NCBI RefSeq assembly: GCF_006715085.1
Contig: NZ_VFMM01000003.1
Coordinates: forward strand, 620,001 to 684,000
DNA length: 64,000 nucleotides
Direction of reading: 5' to 3'
Origin: Kribbella jejuensis
Lineage (GTDB): Bacteria > Actinomycetota > Actinomycetes > Propionibacteriales > Kribbellaceae
A program made the position numbers and the translations under genes. Shown here piece after piece: positions 1 through 6,964 of this stretch; positions within the stretch are counted from its first letter, which is position 1; each line of letters opens with the position of its first letter. Below the pieces are notes generated by a model that was not told the DNA's origin, searched no databases, and saw only the letters and a program-made list of their open reading frames with translations.

Positions 1-161
1 AGCTCGCGTTCCCGCGGTACGCCGTCACGCAGCACGTCGTCGACCGCGGCACCGACCTGATCGCGGACGAGTCGGTCGCGGCCGGCATCCGTCGATCGGT
101 GGCCGACAGTGTGGACGACGTGAAGCGTGCACTTGCGGTGCGTTCCGCCTTCGGAAGCTGA
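1..161 (+). CDS. 3' end of an unidentified gene
   Basis: An open frame enters from the left edge (first full codon at base 3) and ends at TGA 159-161. The visible 52 residues include LAFPRYAVTQHVVDRG and end in KRALAVRSAFGS. Codon third positions are almost all G or C, as expected for a real gene here. I do not recognise the family from this tail; the charged, alanine-rich end reads as a helical C-terminus. It runs in the same direction as sepH but is separated from it by 187 bases, so it need not share its promoter. Confidence 0.6.
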   Translation, partial: LAFPRYAVTQHVVDRGTDLIADESVAAGIRRSVADSVDDVKRALAVRSAFGS

Positions 162-186
162 CGAGTCGTCAGCAGTCACGCCGTGT

Positions 187-213
187 TGTGACTAGTGTGA
201 CTGGTGTGACCAG
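187..213. repeat. Three 9-bp tandem repeats upstream of sepH
   Basis: The unit TGTGACYRG occurs three times at an exact 9-base period (TGTGAC at 187, 196 and 205). It is followed at 222-234 by the palindrome CCTGGT-G-ACCAGG. The cluster lies 136 to 162 bases before the sepH start in a non-coding gap, so it could be a regulator-binding region. A -10-like TAGAAC sits at 323-328, but I see no convincing -35 at the right distance. Confidence 0.4.
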
Positions 214-348
214 GAGGACCCTGGTGACCAGGCAAGATGTGTTTTCGTGACGTAACCTCCACAATGACCGCGCGGCACGGCGCGCCGGTCTTGGTCAGGC
301 CCAGCGTCCGGGAGAGACTGTCTAGAACCGCACAGGAGAACAAGGTCA

Positions 349-1974
349 ATGCGCGAGGCGAGGCTCGTCGGTCTGAGCCAGGACGGGACACAACTCATCC
401 TGGCCGTGGCAGAGACGGGTGAGGAGTTCGCCGTTCCGGTCGACGACCGGTTGCGTGCGGCCCTCCGCGGCGACCGTGCCCGACTCGGCCAGCTGGAGAT
501 TCAAATGGAGAGCGCGCTGCGCCCACGAGACATCCAGGCTCGTATCCGCGCCGGCGAAAGTCCCGAGGCGGTCGCGGCGGTCGCCCAGATGCCGATGGAA
601 CGCGTGATGGCGTTCGCCGGCCCGGTACTGGCCGAACGGGACCATATCGCCAGCCTCGCGCAGCGGGCCTCCGTCCGCCGCCGTGGTGGTGGCGACGCTC
701 CGACACGCAACCTCGGCGCGTGGGTGACCGACCGGCTGCGGCTGCGGCAGGTCGACCCGGCCTCGGCCGACTGGGACGCGTGGCGGCGCGAGGACGGTCG
801 CTGGGCGGTTCGCGTGTCGTACTTCGTCGAGTCCGAGGACAACGACGATCCCGCGGCGGAGAAGAAGGACGAGAAGGTCGCGATGTTCGCGTACGACGCC
901 CCCGGGCGGTACGCCGTACCTGACGACGACGAAGCGCGCTGGCTGGTGGGTGAGCAGGCGCAGGTGCTGCCGACGCCGGTCCAGCCGCAGCCCGGCGAGC
1001 GGCGGCTCGCCGCGGTCGCGGACATCGATCCGCTGATCGCGCCGGATCACGGCGCCGACAGCTACGAGGCCGGCTTCGAGGACACCATCGCCCTCCGCCG
1101 CCGAAACCACCCGGTTTCCGACGCTCCCCGACGCGATGCCGAACGCGGACCCCGACGGGTCCACTCGGTTCCCAACCCCGACGAAGAACCAACCCTCATC
1201 GACGTCCCCGTCGACCAGCCCCCCGCACCCCGCCCGTCGGTCCGCGCAGTAGAACGCCCCACCTTCCCCACCGACGACTACCCGGAAGACCACACGGCCC
1301 GCACCCACCCCGCCGACCCTTACGCGGAGAACCCACAGCCCACCCGCAGCCGCCCGGAGGACCCGCACCCGGGCCGCACGCGCCCGGCCGACCGTCGCCC
1401 GGAGCACGCCCAGCCCGACCGCGCGCGTCCGGCGGACTCCCGCCCGGCCGACCCTCGACCGGAACACGCGCAGCCGACCCGGCCGGGCCCGGCCAACTCT
1501 CGCCCGGGGTATCCGCAGCCCGCCGAGGCACACCGCGCCGAACCTCCCCGCCCCGCCGACCCACGCCCGGCGCCCTCACGCTCGACCGAGCCGCTCCGGA
1601 CTGAGCCGCACCCGACCGAATCCCGTCCGGCCGCGGCCCGACCGGCGGAGCCGCGCCCGACCGAGGGCCGTCCCGCCGAGCCCCGTCCTGCGCCGGCCGC
1701 CCGCGCCGAGCAGGCTCCACGTTCGGCCGACCCACGGACCGCGGCGGCACGCTCGACCGACCCCCGCCCGGAGCCGCTGCGCGAGCAGCCGCCGACCGCT
1801 CAACCAAACCCCGAAGCCCCCGCCGCAAGCGCTCAGGCGGCCAGGCCCGACGGTGCCGAGACCGTCCCGGCGCAAGATACCGCAGCCGAGCCGAAGAAGA
1901 AGCCGGCCCGCCGCGGCAAGCGAGCAAGCGTACCGAGCTGGGACGAAATCATGTTCGGCAAGAAAGCCGACTGA
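349..1974 (+). CDS. sepH: SepH cell-division protein (DUF3071)
   Basis: SepH is an actinobacterial septation protein that binds FtsZ and promotes assembly of the division ring. The 541-residue product has the family layout. The N-terminal DUF3071 domain (about 1-170) begins MREARLVGLSQDGTQLIL and contains a helix-turn-helix-like segment around 60-85. A long disordered region (about 240-510) is built of Pro/Arg-rich repeats such as RPADPRPEHAQP. The conserved C-terminal tail is RGKRASVPSWDEIMFGKKAD. The ATG at 349 has an AGGAGA Shine-Dalgarno (SD) at 334-339. The repetitive linker is longer than I would expect and is likely the fastest-evolving part. Identification rests on both conserved ends and is firm. 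Confidence 0.93.
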   Translation: MREARLVGLSQDGTQLILAVAETGEEFAVPVDDRLRAALRGDRARLGQLEIQMESALRPRDIQARIRAGESPEAVAAVAQMPMERVMAFAGPVLAERDHIASLAQRASVRRRGGGDAPTRNLGAWVTDRLRLRQVDPASADWDAWRREDGRWAVRVSYFVESEDNDDPAAEKKDEKVAMFAYDAPGRYAVPDDDEARWLVGEQAQVLPTPVQPQPGERRLAAVADIDPLIAPDHGADSYEAGFEDTIALRRRNHPVSDAPRRDAERGPRRVHSVPNPDEEPTLIDVPVDQPPAPRPSVRAVERPTFPTDDYPEDHTARTHPADPYAENPQPTRSRPEDPHPGRTRPADRRPEHAQPDRARPADSRPADPRPEHAQPTRPGPANSRPGYPQPAEAHRAEPPRPADPRPAPSRSTEPLRTEPHPTESRPAAARPAEPRPTEGRPAEPRPAPAARAEQAPRSADPRTAAARSTDPRPEPLREQPPTAQPNPEAPAASAQAARPDGAETVPAQDTAAEPKKKPARRGKRASVPSWDEIMFGKKAD

Positions 1975-2052
1975 CCCACCGCCCACCAACTAGCTGACAC
2001 ATCACGGACAGTCGTCCCATATCGCGGACGGTGTTTGGCGGTAAGCGCGTCG

Positions 2053-2058
2053 TACTGT
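2053..2058 (+). promoter_or_regulatory. Candidate -10 of the cysteine-leader transcript
   Basis: TACTGT fits the actinobacterial TAnnnT -10 pattern and would place the transcription start near 2065. That is only about 7 bases before the leader ATG at 2072, so the leader would be nearly leaderless. No good -35 at 17 bases was found. Confidence 0.4.
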
Positions 2059-2071
2059 CATGATCGTCGGC

Positions 2072-2104
2072 ATGCAGATGCTGTGTTGTTGCTGTTGTCG
2101 CTGA
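2072..2104 (+). CDS. Poly-cysteine leader peptide MQMLCCCCCR
   Basis: This ten-codon ORF reads MQMLCCCCCR followed by TGA. Five consecutive Cys codons (TGT TGT TGC TGT TGT) are extremely unlikely by chance in a genome of about 70 percent GC. Poly-Cys leader ORFs are known in mycobacteria as cysteine-responsive attenuators: when Cys-tRNA is scarce, ribosomes stall and the downstream gene is released. An in-frame ATG at 2060 could lengthen the peptide by four residues (MIVG). The leader ends 78 bases before the unknown gene at 2183 and is followed at once by a hairpin, the expected attenuator geometry. The regulated gene and mechanism here are inferred. Confidence 0.75.
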   Translation: MQMLCCCCCR

Positions 2105-2107
2105 CGC

Positions 2108-2124
2108 GCGCCGACTCTCGGCGC
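2108..2124 (+). promoter_or_regulatory. Attenuator-like hairpin after the Cys leader
   Basis: Perfect arms GCGCCGA (2108-2114) and TCGGCGC (2118-2124) enclose a 3-base loop and begin 3 bases past the leader stop. CCTGT at 2132-2136 is complementary to ACAGG at 2170-2174, which overlaps the SD of the next gene, so a second, SD-hiding fold is possible. There is no clear T-tract, so translational rather than intrinsic transcriptional attenuation looks likelier. Confidence 0.45.
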
Positions 2125-2182
2125 ACGAGGCCCTGTCCTTTCCGTGGCCCGCCCGCCGACACAGCACTCACAGGAATACCGC

Positions 2183-2587
2183 ATGAATCTCCCGGCTCTC
2201 GCCGACCTGCTCGCATCCCGTGGTCTCCGGCTGCTTCCCGGTTCGTACGCCGTGCCGGTCGAGCTGCTCGTACAGTTGCCTGACGCAACCATCGCGCACT
2301 TCACCGCCCGCGGCACCACCCTGCGCCTGCGCACGTACTCCCCCGACGCCCTCACCTCGATCACCATCCCCGCCGAATGCGGCTGCGGCGACCACCACCC
2401 CCAAACCGGCCCCCTCCGCGTAACCCTCAGCCGCTACGCCGAACCGCTCGACGAACACCTCATCGACGGCCGCCTCGAGTATGGCTGGCAAACCCACGAG
2501 GCAGGCCTCCTCCCCCTGGCGGACGCCACGGAATACTTCTTCACCCTCCTCACCCACCTCCCCACCCGCGAACTAATCCCCGCCTAG
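2183..2587 (+). CDS. Unknown 134-residue protein behind a Cys leader
   Basis: I do not recognise this protein. The ATG at 2183 is preferred because AGGAA lies 7 bases upstream; a longer frame from GTG 2144 would run through the putative regulatory segment. The product starts MNLPALADLL, is soluble-looking with no signal peptide or membrane helix, and carries an ECGCGDHH motif at 65-72 whose two Cys and two His could bind metal or a cofactor. It has a beta-rich middle and a helical C-terminal third (LIDGRLEYGWQTHEAGL). GC3 is high, so it is genuinely coding. The five-Cys leader suggests that its expression follows cysteine supply. A truncated second copy lies just downstream, so the family has duplicated here. 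Confidence 0.75.
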   Translation: MNLPALADLLASRGLRLLPGSYAVPVELLVQLPDATIAHFTARGTTLRLRTYSPDALTSITIPAECGCGDHHPQTGPLRVTLSRYAEPLDEHLIDGRLEYGWQTHEAGLLPLADATEYFFTLLTHLPTRELIPA

Positions 2588-2601
2588 CCCAACCAGCCCC
2601 A

Positions 2602-2692
2602 CCGCCGTCACCCCGCCGCCGTCACCCCGCCGCCGTCACCCCGCCGCCGTCACCCCGCCGCCGTCACCCCCAGCCGTCACCCCCAGCCGCCA
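2602..2692. repeat. 14-bp GC-rich tandem repeat
   Basis: CCGCCGCCGTCACC is repeated four to five times, followed by two 13-bp variants beginning CCCAGCCGTCACC. The array starts 15 bases after the stop of the unknown gene and separates it from its decayed second copy. Slippage at this array is a plausible source of copy-number variation. Confidence 0.8.
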
Positions 2693-2701
2693 CGCCTACC
2701 G

Positions 2702-2842
2702 CTCGACAACAGCCGCATCGACGGCCAGCTGGACTACCGGCTGGCACACCCACAGGCCGACGCCACCGCCCACCTCGCCCTCCTCACCCAACTCCTCACC
2801 ACGCCAACGCCTCCCCGCCCGGTCCGCTGGCCCGATGTGTGA
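2702..2842 (+). pseudogene. Truncated copy of the Cys-leader gene
   Basis: Translation from 2702 reads LDNSRIDGQLDYRLAH, then ADATAHLALLTQLLT, and stops at TGA 2840-2842. This aligns with LDEHLIDGRLEYGWQTH and ADATEYFFTLLTHLPT in the C-terminal third of the intact protein encoded at 2183-2587, with a short deletion between the two blocks. Only this tail remains: no start codon, N-terminal part or ECGCGDHH motif precedes it. It is best read as the remnant of a tandem duplication, with the 14-bp repeats marking the junction. Confidence 0.65.
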
Positions 2843-2845
2843 CGA

Positions 2846-2886
2846 CTGGCGGGTTGTAACAGGCCAGCAGGCAAGCAACCCGCCAG
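2846..2886. terminator. 11-bp inverted repeat after the gene remnant
   Basis: CTGGCGGGTTG (2846-2856) and CAACCCGCCAG (2876-2886) form a perfect stem around a 19-base loop, just past the stop of the pseudogene. There is no T-run, as is common for actinobacterial terminators. Confidence 0.5.
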
Positions 2887-3539
2887 CGGCGGAGATCACC
2901 CGGACTCAGACCGGCCCAGCCGAGGGTCTCGCGAGCGAAACAGCCCACGGGTGGGCGCGGAAGTTAGCGGCGGCTGGCACATGGACGACCGCCCACTACC
3001 AACCGCCCAGACGTACGGGTCGGGACGCCGCGGCTGGTGCAGCTACAAGCGCCGGCTGGCGAGAACGTTCACGGTGTACCAGCCGCACAGGCGTGCGGCC
3101 GTCGACTAGCCGGCGGACTGGACGCAGCAACGGGCCTACGGCTGCCTGACGGACGTCGCCGGGTACCAGCGGCACCTGCGTGCGGGCCGGGACCCGCAAC
3201 TGGACGCAGTACGGGTCGCGGCGAGTACGCACGATCGCCGGTGCCGGCCGCTCCGGTATGCGGCGCCCGCCGGCCGCGACTCGGTGCAGCTGCGCCGGCG
3301 CGTACGGAACGTCGCAGGATGCCAGTGGTACGGGTCGCCCTGCGACTGGAGGCAGCTGGCGGATCGTACGGACGATGGTCGAGTGCCCAGCGGCGTCTGC
3401 TTGCGGGGCCGCGGACCAGCGAGTCGGCGCAGCTGCGCCGACTCGTACCGGACGATGGCCGGGTGCCAGCGGCTGCGGCGTGCGGGGCCGGAGGTCTGCT
3501 CGCCTGGACCTGCGATTCAGGCCCCGCGGCTGAACGCGG
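2887..3539. other. Non-coding stretch with degenerate repeats
   Basis: About 650 bases without a supportable gene. A loosely conserved block of roughly 45 bases recurs around 3061, 3147, 3300, 3367 and 3449. Its core resembles ACGATGGCCGGGTGCCAGCG followed by TGCGGGGCCG. Long open frames cross the region on the + strand, but they are low in sequence complexity and run antisense into the HxlR gene, so I treat them as by-products of GC-rich repeats. The region may be decayed repetitive coding DNA. Confidence 0.5.
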
Positions 3540-3935
3540 TTATGGGCGGCGGTTGGGGGGTTGGGTGGTGTCGAAGTGGATGCGGGCGGCTTCTACCTTG
3601 GCGAGGTTGGGGGACCACTCGGCGAGGGAGTGGAAGAGTGGGGCGAGGCTTCGGCCGAGGGGGCTGATGTCGTACTCGACGCGGGGCGGGACCTCCGCGA
3701 AATACTCGCGGGTGATCAGGCCGTCGCGTTCCAGTTGGCGTAGGCGTTGGGTGAGGACCTTCGGGGTGATGACGCCGATCCGGCGTTGGAGCTCGACGAA
3801 GCGCTGGCGGCCGTACTCGTTCAGGGTCCACAGGATCGGCGTCGTCCAGCGGGAGAAGACCAGGTCGACGACGGGCGCGATGGGGCACGCCTGGACGGGG
3901 TCGGCGTCAGTTGCGGCAGCTGTGGTCTCGATCAC
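3540..3935 (-). CDS. HxlR-family transcriptional regulator
   Basis: This 131-residue winged-helix protein has the HxlR signature. An N-terminal Cys (C17, in VQACPIAPVVDLVFSRWTTP) is followed by ILWTLNEYGRQRFVELQRRI, the recognition region ITPKVLTQRLRQLERDGLI and the wing REYFAEVPPRVEYDISPLG. Many HxlR proteins sense reactive electrophiles, quinones or oxidants through that Cys and regulate a divergently transcribed oxidoreductase. Here the divergent neighbour is an NmrA-like NAD(P)-binding protein, separated by a 56-base operator region, so it is the likely target. Confidence 0.9.
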   Translation of the reverse strand: MIETTAAATDADPVQACPIAPVVDLVFSRWTTPILWTLNEYGRQRFVELQRRIGVITPKVLTQRLRQLERDGLITREYFAEVPPRVEYDISPLGRSLAPLFHSLAEWSPNLAKVEAARIHFDTTQPPNRRP

Positions 3936-3943
3936 AAACCCGA

Positions 3944-3968
3944 TACTATCCTCTAGGTACCTACTATC
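3944..3968. promoter_or_regulatory. Probable HxlR operator
   Basis: TACTATC is repeated directly at 3944-3950 and 3962-3968 (18-base spacing) and flanks the palindrome TAGGTACCTA (3954-3963). The site sits in the AT-rich gap between the divergent hxlR-like and NmrA-like genes, the standard position for an HxlR operator controlling both. Confidence 0.6.
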
Positions 3969-3991
3969 TCCAGGCGATTAGCGTCATCCAC

Positions 3992-4789
3992 ATGATCGTA
4001 ATCACCGGAGCAACCGGCAACGTAGGCCGTCCCCTCGTCGACACCCTGACCGCCGCGGGCGAGGACGTCGTGCCCGTCTCGCGCAGCGGCGCCGGCCACC
4101 AGGCCGACCTGACCAAACCCGAGACCCTCAGGCCCGTACTCGACGGCGCGAAGGCCGTCTTCCTGCTCACCTCCCCCGACTTCCTTGCCCACGGCAACCT
4201 TCAGGGCGTCGTCGACGTACTGCGTGACGCCGCCGTCCCCCGCGTCGTACTCCTCTCATCCCAAGGCGTCACTACCAAGCGGCACCCCTCGATCCACGAG
4301 GACGCCGTCACCGGCTCCGGGCTGGAGTGGACGGTCCTGCGACCCGGCAGCTTCGCCAGCAACGCCTACGCCTGGGCCGAATCGATCCGCACCCAGCGAG
4401 CGATGGCTGCCCCGTTCGCGGACGTTGCCCTTCCGGTAGTCGACCCGCAGGACATCGCCGAGGTCGCCGCGGCCGCCCTTCGTGACGGCGCGCACGCGAG
4501 CGCCGTTTACACGCTGACCGGCCCGGCCGCGCTCTCTCCGCGCCAGCAGGCGGAGGTGATCGGGGAAGCGGTCGGTACGCCGATCAACTTCACCGAACTG
4601 ACCCGCGCCCAGGCTCGCGCCGGCATGCTCAAGTTCATGCCGGAACCAGTCGTCGAGGCCACCCTCGACGTACTCGGCGCACCACTACCCGCCGAGCAGG
4701 CCGTCTCCCCCGACGTCGAGACGGTCCTCGGCCGCCCACCACACACCTTCGCCGACTGGGTAACCCGAAACCTCCCCGCCTTCCGCTGA
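3992..4789 (+). CDS. NmrA-like NAD(P)-binding oxidoreductase
   Basis: This 265-residue Rossmann protein opens MIVITGATGNVGRPL with the GxxGxxG nucleotide loop at 6-12. It continues with the atypical SDR/NmrA pattern: AVFLLTSPDF, VVLLSSQGVT, WTVLRPGSFASN. Homologues are NAD(P)H-dependent quinone reductases or redox-sensing proteins. The ATG at 3992 is chosen over the upstream GTG at 3911 because the Rossmann strand begins there and the earlier start would lie inside the hxlR-like gene. The neighbouring HxlR regulator supports an oxidative or electrophile stress role. The substrate cannot be assigned. Confidence 0.85.
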   Translation: MIVITGATGNVGRPLVDTLTAAGEDVVPVSRSGAGHQADLTKPETLRPVLDGAKAVFLLTSPDFLAHGNLQGVVDVLRDAAVPRVVLLSSQGVTTKRHPSIHEDAVTGSGLEWTVLRPGSFASNAYAWAESIRTQRAMAAPFADVALPVVDPQDIAEVAAAALRDGAHASAVYTLTGPAALSPRQQAEVIGEAVGTPINFTELTRAQARAGMLKFMPEPVVEATLDVLGAPLPAEQAVSPDVETVLGRPPHTFADWVTRNLPAFR

Positions 4790-4797
4790 CAAGAACC

Positions 4798-4866
4798 CCT
4801 CCAGCACTCCCGGCGTGCGTGGTGATGGGCAGGACAGGTAGACGTACCGGTCCGCCGTGCTGGAGG
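4798..4866 (+). terminator. Inverted repeat after the NmrA-like gene
   Basis: CCTCCAGCAC (4798-4807) and GTGCTGGAGG (4857-4866) are perfect 10-bp arms 49 bases apart, starting 9 bases after the stop codon. The large loop makes terminator function uncertain. Confidence 0.4.
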
Positions 4867-4957
4867 TAGGTGGGCAGGTGCCGCGCGGCGGGTGCGAGGC
4901 GTGCGGCGAGTGCGAGGCGGGAGATGCCGGACCGGGATGCCGAGGATGCCGGGTCGG

Positions 4958-5150
4958 GAGGCGGCAAGGTGCCAGGGGCGAGGCGCGACGCAGCAGGGTG
5001 CCAGGCACCAGGCGCGAAGCACGAGGCGAGAGATGCGGGGCGGGCCGGGAGGTGCCGGCCGGGAGGTGCCGGGCCGAAGGTGCCGGGCCGGAGGCGGCAA
5101 GGTGCCAGGGGCGAGGCGCGACGCAGCAGGGTGCCAGGCACCAGGCGCGA
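4958..5150. repeat. Exact 60-bp direct repeat
   Basis: Bases 4958-5017 and 5091-5150 are identical over 60 bases (both begin GAGGCGGCAAGGTGCCAG). The intervening and following DNA (to about 5226) consists of shorter GGTGCCRGG/GGGAGGTG variants. No gene is supported in 4867-5226. Confidence 0.85.
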
Positions 5151-5226
5151 GGTGTCAGGCGGGAGGTGAGAGGCGGGACGCGGCAGGCGGGAGGTGTCAG
5201 GCGGGAGGCGGGACGCGGCAGGCGGA

Positions 5227-5540
5227 GGACGTTCTCGGTTCGCCTGGGGGCTCGGGCTCGGGCTTGGGGTGGGATCGCTGGCCAATGCCGCAGCCGTGTC
5301 CGAGTGGAGCCAGAAGGAGGCCGCCAGCGGATGCACGCGCCAGGTGTTCGCGTGGGCGGGTGGCGGGTCGCGAGTGGCTGGGTCAGTTGGGTAGGGGTGG
5401 GGTTTGCCGGTTTCTTGGGGTGTGGGGTGGGGGGCGGCGGTGGCCGTTTGGGGTTGGTGGCGGAGGGTTTCGGCTACTTGTTCGGCTACTTGTTCGGCTG
5501 CGTGCTGGGCGGCGGGTGTAGGCGGCGGGTGTAGGCGGGA
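5227..5540 (-). pseudogene. Duplicated tail of the coiled-coil gene
   Basis: Bases 5227-5540 repeat 5541-5815 at a 314-base offset with roughly 85 percent identity by eye. Both begin GGACGTTCTCGG and both contain GGGTTTCGGCTACTTGTTCG. The second copy includes the last codons of the coiled-coil gene at 5684-6838, so the first copy carries a detached C-terminal tail: on the - strand it reads QHAAEQVAEQVAETLRHQ, then diverges. A 12-base internal duplication (GGCTACTTGTTC twice) occurs only in this copy. It has no start codon or upstream region and is a remnant of a segmental duplication. Confidence 0.7.
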
Positions 5541-5683
5541 GGACGTTCTCGGGTCGTCTGGTGGCTCGGGCTTGGGGTGGGATCGCTGGCTAATGCCGCA
5601 GACGGGTCCGGGTGGAGCCAGAAGGAAGCCTCCAGTGGATGCGCGCGCCGGGTGTTCGTGTGGGTGGGTGGCGAGTGGCGGGG

Positions 5684-6838
5684 TCAGGTGGCGGGGGTGG
5701 GGGTCGCCGGTTCTTGGGGTTTGGGGTTGGTGGGGTGGGGGGCGGCGGTGGCCGTTTGGAGTTGGTGGCGGAGGGTTTCGGCTACTTGTTCGGCTGCGTG
5801 TTGGGCGGTGGTCAGGGCAGTGAAGCGGTCTTCGGCTGCTTTTCTGAGGTCGGCCAGTTGGGATTGGTGGTCGGCGCGGAGTTGTTCGCGGTCGGTTCGG
5901 TGTTCGGTGCGGAGGGCTTCGAGTTCGGCGCGGTGGCGGTTGCGTTCCTCGCGTAGCTCGGTGCGCAGCTGGTCGCTGGTTTGCTGGGCGGTTTGGCGCT
6001 CTGCCTCGGCGGCAGCCTGAGCGAGTCGGGCGGCCTCAGCTTCGGTGCGGGCCTGGCGGAGCTGGTCGTCGGCGACGGCCTGCACATCGCGGATTCGCTG
6101 TTCGGCTTCGGCGCGGATCCGCTCGATCTCCGTCGCCGAGGCTTCGTGGGCCGCGGCGATTTCCTGCCGGGCTTGCTCCAGCTCGTCTGCGGCGCTCTCA
6201 CGGACCGCTGCCGCCTCCCGGCGCGCCTGCTCTGCCGCCTCCTCGGCGACGGCGAGGTCAACACGAGCCGACTCGAGTGCGGCGACGGCTTCCTGCGCGG
6301 CCTCGTCGGCCTCTTCGCGCGCATCCTCGGCCTCGGCCGCCAACTGCTCAGCTTTCCGGCGGCGATGCTCCTCTTCGCCTCGCTGGCGCTCGAGGTCGGC
6401 CAGCTCCGCCCGCGACGCCGCTTGCAGCTGCTCCACCTCGGCCGCGACTGCCTCGGCATCGCCGTACGTGCGGACCGCTTCCGCGATCTGCGCGAGGTGT
6501 CCTTCCAGTTCCTCCACCAGGCGCGGCAGGCTGCCCTTCATCAACTGCTCGAGAGTCATCCGAGCTGCCGTCACCGGCCCAGGTCCCGCCGGCACGGCAG
6601 ATCCGACCGCGTCCCCATCGCGGCGCACCGGCTGCCTGGCCAGACGGTTCTTCGCGGCCCATGCGTTCGCCTTGTTGTGTACGACGGGCTTCCCGTCGAC
6701 GCCCGCACCTTCGCGCCCGCAGTACTTCGGTGGGCGGCCCGGGGCGCCGGGATCTGCCTGCTTCGGGTTCGCGCAGGTCACTCCAGGGAACTCGCACAGC
6801 CCTTGCCGGCGCGGCGCGATGGACTCCGTCTCCGTCAT
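5684..6838 (-). CDS. Coiled-coil protein with N-terminal Cys motif
   Basis: The 384-residue product has two parts. Residues 1-60 carry C15, C22 and C40 in a CEFPGVTCAN...GRPPKYCG arrangement, like small zinc-binding modules common in actinobacterial proteins near mobile DNA. Residues about 90-350 are an almost unbroken Ala/Glu/Arg coiled coil (for example ELADLERQRGEEEHRRRKAE), ending in a Pro/Thr-rich tail. The overall form recalls KfrA-like plasmid DNA-organising proteins, but I see no certain homology. It is divergent from a tyrosine recombinase, and the 126-base gap between them holds operator-like and dif-like repeats. I infer a DNA-binding partner or regulator of that recombinase. Confidence 0.7.
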   Translation of the reverse strand: MTETESIAPRRQGLCEFPGVTCANPKQADPGAPGRPPKYCGREGAGVDGKPVVHNKANAWAAKNRLARQPVRRDGDAVGSAVPAGPGPVTAARMTLEQLMKGSLPRLVEELEGHLAQIAEAVRTYGDAEAVAAEVEQLQAASRAELADLERQRGEEEHRRRKAEQLAAEAEDAREEADEAAQEAVAALESARVDLAVAEEAAEQARREAAAVRESAADELEQARQEIAAAHEASATEIERIRAEAEQRIRDVQAVADDQLRQARTEAEAARLAQAAAEAERQTAQQTSDQLRTELREERNRHRAELEALRTEHRTDREQLRADHQSQLADLRKAAEDRFTALTTAQHAAEQVAETLRHQLQTATAAPHPTNPKPQEPATPTPAT

Positions 6839-6885
6839 GACGCCACTCTACCGAATTAAGTCGATAGAGTTCCAGTTTAAGTTAG

Positions 6886-6912
6886 GTTAACGTCAAAGAC
6901 TTTGAACTTAAC
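6886..6912. promoter_or_regulatory. AT-rich operator-like dyad
   Basis: TCAAAG-A-CTTTGA (6893-6905) is a perfect dyad. It is flanked by GTTAAC (6886-6891) on the left and ACTTAAC (6906-6912) on the right, and TTAAGTT/AACTTAA arms extend it further out. The whole gap 6839-6964 is far poorer in GC than its surroundings. Its place between divergent genes suggests regulator binding or accessory sites for the recombinase. Confidence 0.5.
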
Positions 6913-6924
6913 GAAACTGAACTG

Positions 6925-6956
6925 AAGTAGCGCATAATCCCCGTTATGCGCTAGTT
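6925..6956. other. dif-like Xer recombination site
   Basis: Arms TAGCGCATAA (6928-6937) and TTATGCGCTA (6944-6953) are perfect inverted repeats around a 6-base centre, TCCCCG. Extended to 13-bp arms (6925-6937 and 6944-6956) they differ at one position. This is the geometry of Xer sites, and the inner bases GCGCATAA and TTATG match the corresponding arm parts of the E. coli dif site. The last base is 8 bases before the GTG of an intact tyrosine recombinase. The assignment as its recombination site is inferred from structure and position. Confidence 0.65.
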
Positions 6957-6964
6957 TCTCTGCT

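Noticed and set aside
346-1533. Long - strand ORF opposite sepH
   Set aside because: It is the reverse reading of GC-rich sepH codons; sepH has both conserved termini and an SD.
2602-2692. 14-bp array as a CRISPR
   Set aside because: Units are contiguous with no spacers; it is a simple tandem repeat.
3037-3981. Long + strand ORF of 314 codons
   Set aside because: It runs through degenerate repeats and then antisense through the clear HxlR gene; composition is low-complexity Arg/Gly/Ala with no family resemblance.
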